Positions 22,570 through 32,689 of a stretch of DNA of 64,000 bases are shown here, one piece after another. The notes beneath the pieces are model-generated. The model saw only the letters and a program-made list of their open reading frames with translations, ran no database searches and was not told where the DNA came from. Numbering within the stretch: the first letter of the stretch is position 1; every line of letters begins with the position of its first letter. The stretch comes from Petaurus breviceps papuanus (taxonomy: Eukaryota > Chordata > Mammalia > Diprotodontia > Petauridae): NCBI GenBank assembly GCA_028583685.1, contig JAMXIF010001210.1, forward strand, positions 13,292,068-13,356,067. The letters are read 5' to 3'. A program made the position numbers and the translations under genes.

Positions 22570-23330
22570 GTGAGGAAGAACAGTGAAAAATTATACTTTC
22601 AGTGAAGAATTAGCACTCGATGAAGTCCCACAAATAAATTTGTCTTCCATCCTAAGGATTCATTATAAATGGATTTCCTTGCAAAAACAAACAAACAAAA
22701 AACCCCCACAGAAAATCCCATTATTCTTACTTTGCACCATCCCTCCAGTCGTGGCAGCTGGCCCACAATGCCGTTTATAGAACCAAATCACAGTAGGCAC
22801 TTAAAATTCACGATCTGACTGCCATACAGCCCAACAATATAAACTGAGAGGCACAGCCCGGGTACCATCTTGTCGTCTTTATACAAGGGAAATTAATGGC
22901 ATTTTCAGTAGCTCCAGGCTTATGGCAGGCCTGGGCCCTATGGTGGTACTAATACAGCCATCACTGAAATGCCAAGAGGTAGCCTGCTGTGTTAACAGCT
23001 GTCATATCATGCCAAACTCACATAACTGTCAGGGTTATGGGCCAATAAAAAAGAGACTTCTGTTCTCTTTTGGTTGGGAAGCAAGCGATCTTGTTTCATG
23101 CTAAAATATGCTTGTCAAAGTGTCTAGTTGCTATGGTGAAAGGCATTATACAAACATTTGTGTATCCGCTGCTATGTGTCTCTCCCCCAGAACCTCACTA
23201 TATTGCTGTCCCAGGAGGCCAGGCTGGGAGAATACCCAGGAAGGGAGACTGTCTTGAGGCATTTTCATGCCGTCAGTATTCAGACCTCCCTGCATGAGTC
23301 CCAACAGGGAAATGCCTGAGAATGAATGCC
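22570..23330. promoter_or_regulatory. Candidate conserved non-coding block
   Basis: About 760 bases free of recognisable repeats, with a mixed-complexity composition and scattered intact CpGs. An RFX half-site-like 'gttgctatggtgaa' lies at 23127-23140. No open frame beyond 75 codons. Regulatory function is inference only. Confidence 0.25.
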
Positions 23331-23407
23331 ACCCTCCTCTAACTAATGTTGGGGTAGAGGTCCATTATGCTTGATCCAATTCACCAAGCATTTGGTGTTA
23401 GTAAGTA

Positions 23408-23580
23408 ATAGTGATAATAATAATAGCTAAAATTTATATAATCCTTCAAGGTTTGCAAAATGCTTTACATGTGTTCTCTCGGTTAACCCTCACAAGAACC
23501 CTGTGAAATGGGTGCTATTATTATCCTCATTTTAACAGATGAGAGAGGTTATGGTTCTTGTCCATGGTCACACAAGTCAA
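23408..23580 (-). mobile_element. MIR/Ther CORE-SINE
   Basis: 'gtttgcaaaatgctttacat', 'accctgtgaaatgggtgcta' and 'attttaacagatgagagagg' in the order of the complemented element. Confidence 0.85.
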
Positions 23581-23581
23581 G

Positions 23582-23830
23582 CACAGTCTATGGCCCTGGA
23601 AATACAAAGATGAGTCAGTCCCTGGACTCTAAAAGCTTGTATTGTGTTGGACAGATGGAATAGGGCCACATGCAAGTCATGTACAAAGTATTCACAAAGT
23701 AATCTAAAGTGATTTCAGAAGGGAAAAGTATTAATAGCCTGGGGGAGGTGACCCTGGAGTTGAGCTTTGAGGGGAAGGTAAGGATCCTATGATGTATAGA
23801 AGATGCATTCCAGACATCAGAGACCTCTCA
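23582..23830 (-). mobile_element. L2 3' region
   Basis: 'atggccctggaaatacaaag' and 'ggaggtgaccctggagttga' are the complement of L2 3' sequence; it directly follows the MIR. Confidence 0.7.
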
Positions 23831-23904
23831 TAGATTCGGTTCAATTTTTTTTTTTTCCACCATTAGGGCCTTGAATTCCTGATACAAATTTTTGTTCACC
23901 TATG

Positions 23905-23968
23905 TTATGTGTGTGTGTTTGTGTGTGTAATTATGTTTGTGTATATGTATATATAAACACACACATAC
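23905..23968. repeat. TG/TA-rich imperfect microsatellite
   Basis: GT-rich run changing to TATA and then CA, a partly self-complementary tract. Confidence 0.8.
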
Positions 23969-24004
23969 ATTCCATCTATCATTTATATTAATAGTCTTAA
24001 TTCT

Positions 24005-24190
24005 CATTGTTAATACTCCTTTCCTCCTCAAATTGCCTTGTATTTATTAATCTGTGTGAATGTGGACAAGATATGTCCCCACGAAGGGAAGTTCCTTGAG
24101 GTCAAGGATTATGTTGGTTTTGGCTTTGTATCTCTAGGACCTGATAACAGCCTTATATGTCACAAGTACTTAATATTTGTTTGCTTAAAT
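24005..24190 (+). mobile_element. L2 3' end
   Basis: 'gaagttccttgaggtcaagg' and 'ttgtatctctaggacctgat' match the L2 terminus in order. Confidence 0.75.
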
Positions 24191-24289
24191 TGAATACAAT
24201 CCTAGGCAAAAGAATGTGATTTTGCATTGAGAGCAATGAGGTGGTCGATAAGATTATCTCTGCTTTTCTATGGGCTGATCTCTTGCCAT

Positions 24290-24462
24290 AGAGTGGATAG
24301 AATGCTGCAATTGGAGTCAGGAAGAATGGGGTTTGTAGGTGTGTGGCCCTGGGCAAATCATTAACTTCATTTGCCTCAGTTTTCTTTTCTTTAATATGAG
24401 AGATTTGGACTTGATGGCCTCAAAGGTCTTTTTCAGTTCTAAGTCTCTGATCCTATGAGACT
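24290..24462 (+). mobile_element. MIR-type SINE variant
   Basis: 'gcaattggagtcaggaagaa' head, a T-rich core and the tail 'cttgatggcctcaaaggtct'. Confidence 0.8.
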
Positions 24463-24637
24463 GAGTAAGAAAATGGGAATAATACTGTGAAATATTTCAA
24501 GGAGACAATTAAAAGTAGAGAAAGAACAGCAACCAATCTTGCCATCTCCTTTATAGTACTGCTCTGGAGCCAACTCATCCTGAAGAGGTTGGCTGAAAGT
24601 CATTCTATACCTCATCACCTACAAAAAACGAAGTTCA

Positions 24638-24828
24638 GGGGCTGCTAGGTGTCACAGCGAGTAGAGCGCCGGCCCCAGAGTCAGAAGGACTTGAGTTCGT
24701 ATCTGGCCTCAGACACAACACACACACACACACACACAACTAGCCTGTGACCTTGGGCAAGTTACTTAACTTTTTTTGTTGCCTGACAATTGCCCTACAA
24801 ACTCCCCCACTACAAAACAAACCCCCCA
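24638..24828 (+). mobile_element. MAR1-type SINE carrying a (CA)n expansion
   Basis: 'gctgctaggtgtcacagcga' head with intact CpGs, 'gagttcgtatctggcctcag' box B, then a CA run in the middle of the SINE, then 'tgtgaccttgggcaagttac'. Near-perfect target duplication, 'aaacgaagttca' (24626-24637) and 'aaacaaagttca' (24829-24840). Confidence 0.9.
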
Positions 24829-24854
24829 AAACAAAGTTCATTACACAGTTTATA

Positions 24855-25080
24855 AATTGTTGTTTGTCCTTCATTCTCAAAGAGGACCAATGACATCAGG
24901 AGGGCGATGCCTTCACTTACAAGTGAATTTGGATTTAAGTGAGGCAGAGCAGTGCAAAGTCACCAGCCTTCAGACCCCTCCAGAGTCATCAGAATCCAGA
25001 GGCAGGACATAGGTCAGGATGACTGGACATGGCCCCCAAATAGCATCTGAGGCCAGCTGAGATAAGGACTTTGTCTTTCA
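24855..25080 (-). mobile_element. Marsupial interspersed repeat, family F
   Basis: Begins 'ttgtttgtccttcattctca' and 'aagaggaccaatgacatcag', then 'gaatttggatttaagtgagg'. The complement of this order is seen at 26.02-26.30 kb and 63.7-64 kb. Confidence 0.7.
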
Positions 25081-25419
25081 TTCAGGGACACTGTACTAGT
25101 GAGCATCCTAATGCTTGAATAAGAGTTCCTAATCTGTAGTCCCAGTTGCTGTTCAGAGGTCACTATCTGACTCGGTTACTGTGCTCTTTTATGAGGTCAT
25201 TTTAATTTTCCAGGAAAATTTAAAAAATATAAATATAAATAACAATAATAATGAGTTCTCTGGTTTCTCAAATCTCTAATGCCAGTGGCATTCTACAACT
25301 TGGAGACTGTATAATTATAGATTCAGAAATGGCCAGAGGTTCAAATATCAACTAGTCACAGAATCACAGAATGTGAGAGGGGGCAGAGATGTTAGCCCCT
25401 ATCTGGTTCAGTCACTGCC

Positions 25420-25530
25420 TCCCAAACTCTTATCATTATACTGCTAGCTCCTTCAGAACAAGGACCGGCTGTTTTTTTATCCCCAGTACTTCACACAGTG
25501 CTATCACACACTAAGTGCTTAATAATTCCT
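25420..25530 (+). mobile_element. L2 3' end
   Basis: 'tgctagctccttcagaacaa' followed by 'cacactaagtgcttaataat'. Confidence 0.65.
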
Positions 25531-25534
25531 CCTG

Positions 25535-25990
25535 AGCTATGACATGTCTAACAAGTGGTCATCCAGCCCCTCCTTGCAGATCTCCAGTGAATGGAACCTT
25601 TTTGCCCTTATGCTAGCCCATTCCACTTTCCGATGTTAGGGAGGCTTTCCTGACATCAAGTCCAAATTAGTTTCATTACTTTTGATTTTGCCCTCTGGGG
25701 CCAAAAAGGACAATTTTGATCTTCATTCCCTGTGACAGTCCTTCAAACACCTGGAAACAGTTATCCTATCTCCTTTGGGTCTTTTCCCCAAGCTATGTTT
25801 AGCCTGTTCCTTCAAACTATTCACATATAACATAGACTCAAGGCCCTTTACCAAACTGGTTTATCATCTGGGCACTCTCTAGCTTATCTATGGCCTTTTT
25901 GAAACTATGGTGTCTGGACTTGGACACAATACCCTAGCTGAGTTCTGACAGAAACAAAGCACCGCGGAACTCTTACTTCCTCACCCTGGA
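25535..25990 (-). mobile_element. CR1/L3 LINE, 3' part (left half of a split copy)
   Basis: On plus it reads the complement of the CR1 3' region: 'caagtggtcatccagcccct', 'ttgccctctggggccaaaaa', 'agactcaaggccctttacca', 'gtgtctggacttggacacaa'. Copies of this clade in mammals are very old. The copy is interrupted at about 25.99 kb and resumes at about 26.31 kb. Confidence 0.85.
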
Positions 25991-26009
25991 AGTCATTTCT
26001 CTCTTAATG

Positions 26010-26305
26010 CAGACTTTCCTCAGCAGAATGGGCAGTTGAGAACAATTTGTTCCAAGGTCATGAAGGCAACTAAAGCAAGTGCTCTGGAGTGCTTAGAGCT
26101 TGGTCGGACATCAAAGATGCCAAGGATGCATCCCAGGCCATCGCCATTCATCTTGACTTTTGCCTTGCCGCTGGACCTCCATTTCTCTTGAAGAGAGGAT
26201 AAGGCTGATGACTTTGTCAGCTCTGCCTCACTTAAGTCCAATTCCCTTGAGAGTCACCCTGTGATGTCATTAGTTCTCTTAGAAAAGGAAGGACCATCAC
26301 CATCA
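26010..26305 (+). mobile_element. Family F repeat inserted in CR1/L3
   Basis: 'cagcagaatgggcagttgag' through 'ggagtgcttagagcttggtc' to 'tcttagaaaaggaaggacca'. Homologous over most of its length to 63.71-64.0 kb. Confidence 0.75.
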
Positions 26306-26309
26306 ACAA

Positions 26310-26728
26310 TGTAACCCAAGATTACATTAGCTCTTTGGCTGCCTTATCACGTTGCTGATTCATATTGCTTGCAGTCCGCTCAGACCTCCAGATAATTTTC
26401 CAGACAAATTGTTTTTTTTAACCATCCTCATCTTGTTCTCATGACGTTGTTTTGTTTTTGTACACAAGCATAAGATGGTTACATCTCTGCTCAATTAATT
26501 TGACCTTATTAGATTCAGCCCAATCCTCTGGCTTGTCAAGATCTGTTTGGATCCTAACTTGGTCAGCCAGTGTGTTACCTGTCCCTCCTTGCAACGTGTT
26601 ATCTGCAAATCTGATGGTTACTTCAACGAAGTATTTGGCCAAGTCTTTTAAAAAATTGTTAACAGCACAGGATAAGAGCAAATCCCTGGGATACTCCCCT
26701 GGAGACTTCCTGCAACGCTGATGCTGAC
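26310..26728 (-). mobile_element. CR1/L3 LINE, reverse transcriptase part (right half)
   Basis: On minus, a decayed reverse transcriptase palm is readable: FADNTLQGG (from FADDTKLGG) followed by 'TLADQVRIQTDLDKPEDWAE', with upstream 'NNFLKDLAK' equivalent to the INDLDKG block. This continues the copy to the left of the family F insertion in correct order. Non-functional. Confidence 0.9.
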
Positions 26729-26734
26729 CTACCT

Positions 26735-26872
26735 CCTTTAACAAATAAGGAAACAGAGAGGTGGAGTGAACTTGCCTGAGTCCCACAGTTATTCCGGAGA
26801 AGAGGTGGGATTCAGATCTAGCTCCTCTGACTCTTAATTCAACACTCTTCTTACCATACCATCCTGTTTCAT
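26735..26872 (-). mobile_element. MIR-type SINE fragment
   Basis: 'ataaggaaacagagaggtgg' core complement and 'gatctagctcctctgactct'. Confidence 0.7.
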
Positions 26873-27384
26873 CACGGTGTTCTTCAAGTTGGGTTTAAGA
26901 ATGGTTTTGCATCCATAGGTAAAAACAAAAAATGTGGTAGGGTTTTCCCCAGGCAATTTTAGCACTTTTCCTAAGCTTCTTTATAGGTTCTAAATAGCAT
27001 ATTCAGGAATGCTGATTATGGGGGTATGTCTTCACTCCAAGGATCCTTTTCATCCAACAAAACCACATGACCCAGACCTATAAACCAGAATATCCTATAA
27101 GGAACATTACAATAGCCTGGTTTTCCTCCCTGAGGCCAATATTGACCAGTGTCATTGGTTCTGGAATACTCCCTGGAAAATTGGGTTTGAGGAGGGATCT
27201 TCTTGGGGTTCCAGTTCAGCTCTCAGGAGTTGAATCTGGGGTAGATTTGTCCTGGCCCTGACCTTGTCTGTTGTGTATTTTCTGGCTCAAGAAACCACAG
27301 TAAACTAATTTATGTCTCAGAGACAAGTGTTGGGATATCATAGTTGATGTTGGGGCATCTCCTAGGGAGATGGGAGGTTTTGCC

Positions 27385-27920
27385 AAAATTTCAAACTCAA
27401 CAAATTCTAAACAGAATTCAGTTTCTTCCCCCCAAATCTGCCTCTAACCACTCTACCATCCAGTCATTCTTGATTCTTCTTCCCTTGTTCCCTACGTCCA
27501 ATCACTTGCCAAGTGCTGTCAATTCTACTCCCATATCTCTCCAATCGGTTGTCTCCTTTCCAATTTTGCTGTCACCACATTAGTTCAAGCTTCATTATCT
27601 TTCACCTGGACTATCACAATAGCCTTCTAACTGATTTTCTTGCTTTCTAGTCTTTCCTTTCTCTGATTGACCCTATACACCATTGCCAAAGTAATCTTGC
27701 TAATGCATGGGTCTGATCTCATCACTTGCCTGTTCAAAAGCCTGCCCTGGCTCCTCATCATATACAGAAAAAAAATTCCTTAGTCGTTTTCCCACAATCT
27801 TCCACAATGTAACTCAATCTTCCCTTTTAGCATTATTTTGTGGTTGTCCTCTTTAGTTATTCTATATGCAAACCAAATCAGAGTATTTGTTGTTCACCAG
27901 TTTTGATCTGCCTTCTCCCA
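27385..27920 (+). mobile_element. L2 LINE, ORF2 C-terminal to 3' region
   Basis: 'cagtttcttccccccaaatc', 'acctggactatcacaatagc' (the DYCNSLL block), 'cattgccaaagtaatcttgc' and 'tgttcaaaagcctgccctgg' follow L2 order on plus. Confidence 0.85.
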
Positions 27921-27937
27921 CTTCATACTACATCTTG

Positions 27938-28040
27938 TTATTGTTGTTAAGTCGTTTCAGTCAAGTCTGCCTCTTTGTGACCCCTTTTAGGGTTTCTTGG
28001 AGACATTCTTGAGTGGCTGGCCATTTCTTTTCCTGGCATA
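27938..28040 (-). mobile_element. Long-tail marsupial SINE, 3' fragment
   Basis: 'gttgttaagtcgtttcagtc' and 'gaccccttttagggtttctt' give only the tail. Confidence 0.7.
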
Positions 28041-28688
28041 ATATAGATCATAGATATGACCAACAACATATCTCTAAATCCAAACCACTATAATCCTCAA
28101 TAATCATTCAAAATAGCAAAATTTCATGTATGTAGTAGAAATTCAGTATGTCCTATGACCTATACAATTAGCATATATATATACTGCACATGTTGACTAT
28201 GCAAGAAACCCTCATATATACCCAGTGCCTAAAATACAACTGTATGGTGTCATATATTTGATTTTAATCAATGTGTTAACTGTGATAAGTACTAAACATT
28301 TCATTAAAGTTAATGTATTTTCCCCTTTTTGAAGTTTGAAGAGGTCCTTGGGGATATTTATGGGTTTCTTCAGAAGTTTGAACTTTTCTTTTTCTCTATA
28401 TAAATTTCTCTGTGCTAAACAGAGGTTTGCAAAATCATCACACTAACTTTAGAGTTCCACTCAAAGTTGGTTTGTTCTTTTCAAAAATATGCTTTGAACA
28501 TCAACATCTCTTCTTGTGAATCTAGTCACCTTGCTCACCTTCTTTTGTTTGTTGCTTTTAATTACAATCTTTTCCCCCATGCTTAACAGAAGGTGGAAGA
28601 AGTGGACTCCACAAATGGGAGACTATTTGCAAGCTCCTTGAGGGAAGGGATGGTTTCACATTCAACAAGCATGTAATAGCAAGTACTA
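28041..28688. other. No recognisable feature
   Basis: AT-rich sequence with no identified repeat and no open frame of note. Confidence 0.45.
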
Positions 28689-28689
28689 A

Positions 28690-28865
28690 TCAGTAGAACT
28701 CATGCCTCGGAGTCTTGAAGACCTGGGTTCAAATCCTGCCTGGGACTCATATCCTATGTGATCCTGGCAAGTCACTTAACCTCTTGAGCCTCTGTTTCCT
28801 CATCTGTAAAATTAGATGGCTGGCCAGGTCTTTCTTCCAGTTCTAATTTTATGATCCTATGTAGC
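28690..28865 (+). mobile_element. MIR-type SINE variant
   Basis: 'gacctgggttcaaatcctgc' box B, core, and the tail 'ttctaattttatgatcctat'. Confidence 0.8.
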
Positions 28866-28867
28866 AT

Positions 28868-28945
28868 TTAGTAAGTACCTTCTATTTTCAGGGCACTGTG
28901 ATAGATCATGGGGATAGAAAAACAAAGTTAAAAATTATCTGTCTT
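28868..28945 (-). mobile_element. L2 3' end, interrupted by MAR1
   Basis: 'gcatttagtaagtaccttct' then 'cagggcactgtgatagatca' is the complement of the terminus. Confidence 0.65.
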
Positions 28946-29027
28946 AAGGGGTGGCTAGGTGGCTCAGTGAATAGAGCACTGGCCCTGGAGTCAGAAGGAC
29001 CTGAGTTTAAATCTGACGTCAGACACA

Positions 29028-29071
<44 letters not shown>

Positions 29072-29135
29072 CAGCCATGTGACCTTGGGCAAGTCACAAC
29101 CCCAATTGCCCTACCTTCCCCCCTCCAAAAAAGTA
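28946..29135 (+). mobile_element. MAR1-type SINE carrying a (CA)n expansion
   Basis: 'ggtggctaggtggctcagtg' head; a pure CA run at 29029-29067 occupies the same internal site as in the 24.64 kb copy. Target duplication 'atctgtctt' at 28937-28945 and 29136-29144. Confidence 0.9.
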
Positions 29136-29529
29136 ATCTGTCTTGAAAAAGTTTATTTTCTATAGAAGCTTCATAAATATTTGTTGATTGATTGGTTATT
29201 ACAATCACCAGTTAGAGGAGATACAATAGTTACACAGATACTTAAGAGCAAGTACTTTACATCCCTTATCTATCAAACTCCATGCTTTATACATAGTAGG
29301 CACTCAATAATTATCAATTGAATTAGAATCTACGAACTGAACTGATCATACACTTGGGACTTTTCATTAATATCAATCAAAAGAATTATGTCCAGAGCCA
29401 GCATTGAAAACTATTAAAACACCAACTATCAAAAAAAGGGAAGCAAAGCAGAGGTGTTTAATGGAATCTGGTGAAATGGAAAGGAATAAAGGAGTAGGTA
29501 CTCCCTATCCTGAACCATTATGTAGTTAA

Positions 29530-29660
29530 CTAAATATTCCTATTATATCACATTATATTATATTGTATTGTACTATATTACATTATGTTGTGTTGTATTA
29601 TATTATATATTAATATGAATTATATTATTACTACCTTATATTGTTAAATATTTTTTATTT
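29530..29660. repeat. AT-rich low-complexity tract
   Basis: Short 'attatattat'-like repeats with G interruptions. Confidence 0.85.
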
Positions 29661-29691
29661 TGTCTTCTGTCCCTAGCTGGTTGGTAAGCTT

Positions 29692-29862
29692 CCAGGCACT
29701 TACTAGCTGTGTTACTGCTGGCAAGTCAGGCTCAGTTTCCTTAACTGTAAAATGGGGATAACAATTAGCACCCGCCTCACAGGGTTGTGAAGACCAAATA
29801 AGATAATGTGTGTATGGTGTTTCACAAACCTGAAGGTGCTATTAGGGACACTGTTATTATTG
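29692..29862 (+). mobile_element. MIR/Ther CORE-SINE
   Basis: 'cttactagctgtgttactgc' core and 'cgcctcacagggttgtgaag' tail; head missing. Confidence 0.8.
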
Positions 29863-30139
29863 CTAAGTTCCTTGATTGGGCATAGAGCTGAGCTTAAACT
29901 TTCCCCATAGCCTAAAGCTTTGCACTAGACATGAGTTTTTGTCAGGGGTGACTTGGGAATATTTAGGTCTGAAGAACAAAGGTCCTCAAAAGCCAGTAAA
30001 ACAGGACCTTAGTACCAACAGAATCCAGTGTTTGGTATTTGAACTCAATTTATCTTCAAATAAAGGTGTATGTCCACCCACACATTTGGATACTAGAAAA
30101 AGGCTCCTTTTTATCGGAAGCATAATCATTTGATTTGCC

Positions 30140-30640
30140 CTGGTCCGGGGAAGGAAATGTGATCTGTGTTGATGATGGAAGCATGGTTGATGGTGCTAGG
30201 CATGCTTCAATGGGGCTTAGAACAGAGTCAGACAACCCTGAGCCCCTAAGTACGAGGAAGCACCTGGACATACCCTGGAAGCATGAGCAAATGCCTCTGG
30301 AAAGGCAATTGAGAAACCTCCCAGTGAGACATTGTCTGCGGATGGCTGACACAATATCACATAAAGGCCGCTTCTGAGCCATTACAGTCTATTGTGTCAA
30401 TGTGTTTTCTGGGAGCCCATCATCCATAGATCACAGTCAGGATAGATGGTAATGCTTCCACAGGAACTGTTACTATATCACATCAGTGCCTTCTATTATA
30501 GGTCCATGGGTTACTGCTACTAGACTCCATATTAGCTCCGTCAGAGGGATATTGATTGATTCAGTGGAATTTAGAGAATACACACAAAATACATCTCATA
30601 CTGTCATCTGGGTTTCATATTGCACCTCTGTGATCTCTGC
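30140..30640. other. Unique, repeat-free sequence
   Basis: About 500 bases of high-complexity DNA with several CpGs ('gtccgggga', 'gtacgagg', 'ctgcggat', 'gccgctt'). Open frames on both strands reach 108 codons and contain no domain I recognise. A regulatory element or a decayed exon cannot be excluded. Confidence 0.3.
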
Positions 30641-30847
30641 TACATGGTAAATTCAATATTGTCTGCTCAGAATCTCGATGGAAAAGGATCTTGCTATACT
30701 ATTTTTAAAACACTGATACCTGACCGTTTAAGGTCTCCTAAGTTCACCAGAAATTAGCCCTACTTCTAAATCTCTGACTTGTCTGCAGATAAAAGAGCCT
30801 GATCCTGTGGGTAGAGAAATAATTGAATGAAAACTGTGTCTGGATAA

Positions 30848-30980
30848 CAGAAGTGGGGAACCTGCTGCCTCAAGGCCATAGGTGACCTTCTAGGTCCTCA
30901 ACTGCAGCCCTTCAGCTGAATCCAAACTTCACAGAAAAAATTTATTCTGTGGTCTTGAGGTTGCAAGCTCCCCACCCCTG
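30848..30980. mobile_element. Miniature hAT-like DNA transposon
   Basis: Imperfect terminal inverted repeats: left 'gtggggaacctgctgcctca' against the complement of the right end, 'gtggggagcttgcaacctca'. Ends of the CAGGGGTGGGG type suggest hAT. About 130 bases, no coding capacity; no clear 8-base target duplication left. Confidence 0.65.
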
Positions 30981-31020
30981 GAACATAGATTTGCTGTGGG
31001 GTGTGTGTTGTGGTGTGTTT

Positions 31021-31058
<38 letters not shown>
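31021..31058. repeat. (GT)n microsatellite
   Basis: GT run of about 18 units with a single early interruption. Confidence 0.95.
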
Positions 31059-31061
<3 letters not shown>

Positions 31062-31259
31062 AGACTGAGTAATTGGAATCAGCAAAGAATCTTTCATCCT
31101 TGTCCTCAAAGAGCATTCAGTGTCGATAGATAGAAGTAGCACAGCTGGAAAAGGTTGAAAACCACATTTACTGAGTAATTTGAGAGATATGAAATTATTC
31201 TACTGGTCTTACTTAATGCAAAAGACATTTCTGAAAAGTCAAGTAAGAATCAAAGGTTT

Positions 31260-31413
31260 GATAGAGTGGCAAGATGGCGGAATGAATAGAGCACTGGCCC
31301 TGGAGTCAGGAGGACTTGAGTTTGAATCTGGCCTCAGACACTTAACACTTTCTAGCCATGTGACCTTAGGCAAGTCACTTAACCCCAATTGCCCCCACGA
31401 AAGGAAAAAAAAA
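31260..31413 (+). mobile_element. MAR1-type SINE with perfect target duplication
   Basis: 'gaatagagcactggccctgg' head, 'cttgagtttgaatctggcct' box B, A-rich tail. The 14-base duplication 'agaatcaaaggttt' is perfect (31246-31259 and 31414-31427). Confidence 0.95.
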
Positions 31414-31429
31414 AGAATCAAAGGTTTAT

Positions 31430-32505
31430 AGCTTGAACTGTTCAAAATTAAGTGAGGTTTTTTTTTGATGGGATCCCAAAGGAAGACACTTTTTGTAAAG
31501 CAAATAATTACCTTTCAAATCCACCTAATTAGGATCCTAACTGATCCTAATAATCCCCTCTTAATTTGTACTTTGTAACATTTAAATATTTGTTGTTTTT
31601 TAAATATATCTCACATCTTTTATCACTGAATGAAGGTAACAACTGGAAAGGGCACTTTTGGCTTCCCCTAAGAGGTTGACTGGGGATAAGCTTCAGGAAG
31701 TGGAGAACTCAGTGGGGAGCAACATGTCAGTCAATTTAGAAACAGAGGAAGCACCTCCAGTCCCTGGAGTTTTTCAAATTTCTTTCCTGGGAGGAAGCTT
31801 AACAAACAGGGGATCTGTTGCCAAACACTCTGGCCCTCATCTCCACCTGGCTATTGTCATCATACATGGCACCTACCTTTAGCTTCATTCTCAACCTCTA
31901 AACACCCAGATATCCAGAACTAATGTTGACCATATACCCCAAAGACCTGTCCAGTCCACTTCTTCCAATTCATGATCAAATTTCTAATTTTCACTCAAAG
32001 ATGAAAAACACATTTCTTGGGAAAGTAGTCTTGGGAAGCACTATTGGCCACAGAGTAATGGACTGGACTTCAGGTTTGGTTCATTTTGGCCTTCTCAATG
32101 GTCTTATGAATCAGCTCCTCCAAGGTGCTGCATTTTAAGGCCAGGAGGTGATCTGAAGTCCTGCCTAATCTTTTTACACTGTCTGTAATATCTGTGTTTT
32201 TGTCTGCTTCCATAGCCACCAGCTAGCTCAGCCCCTTGTTTGCTCCTTTCAGGGTTACTGATTATCTTTCTGTTGAGGGTTCTTCTTTTGGTCTTTCCTG
32301 GTACCAATCAAACTCACACACTTTCCAACAGAATCTAATTCTAACACTGATTTCATCGTTACTGCTCTGATCAAGAGGCTACCATATCACACCATCAAAT
32401 GGTCTCTTCTTCCCTGATTACCTCTCCTTTTTCATTTTTTGTTAATTATTGATATTTTTTCCCCAAGCTGCTCAAACCAATTTGTATGCTATTCTCCTAT
32501 GCAAA
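31430..32505. other. No recognisable feature
   Basis: About 1.1 kb of moderately complex sequence. Three open frames of 67-74 codons, none with a known domain. Confidence 0.4.
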
Positions 32506-32509
32506 CCTA

Positions 32510-32605
32510 CACATTGCCTATGTGTCAGGCACTGTGCTAAGCACTGGGATACAAAAAAAAAACCCCCAAAGATAATCCCTGTCCTTGAGAAACTCAGAAT
32601 CTAAG
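32510..32605 (-). mobile_element. L2 3' end
   Basis: 'tatgtgtcaggcactgtgct' and 'aatccctgtccttgagaaac'. Confidence 0.8.
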
Positions 32606-32668
32606 GGAATCTCAGAATCAGAAGGGACCCTGGAGACCCTCTAGTCCAAACCATAGCTGACTTTTTTG
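32606..32668 (-). mobile_element. MIR-type SINE fragment
   Basis: 'ctcagaatcagaagggaccc' to 'ctctagtccaaacc' is the tail complement. Confidence 0.6.
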
Positions 32669-32689
32669 GGTCATCTAAGCTTTGCTTGT

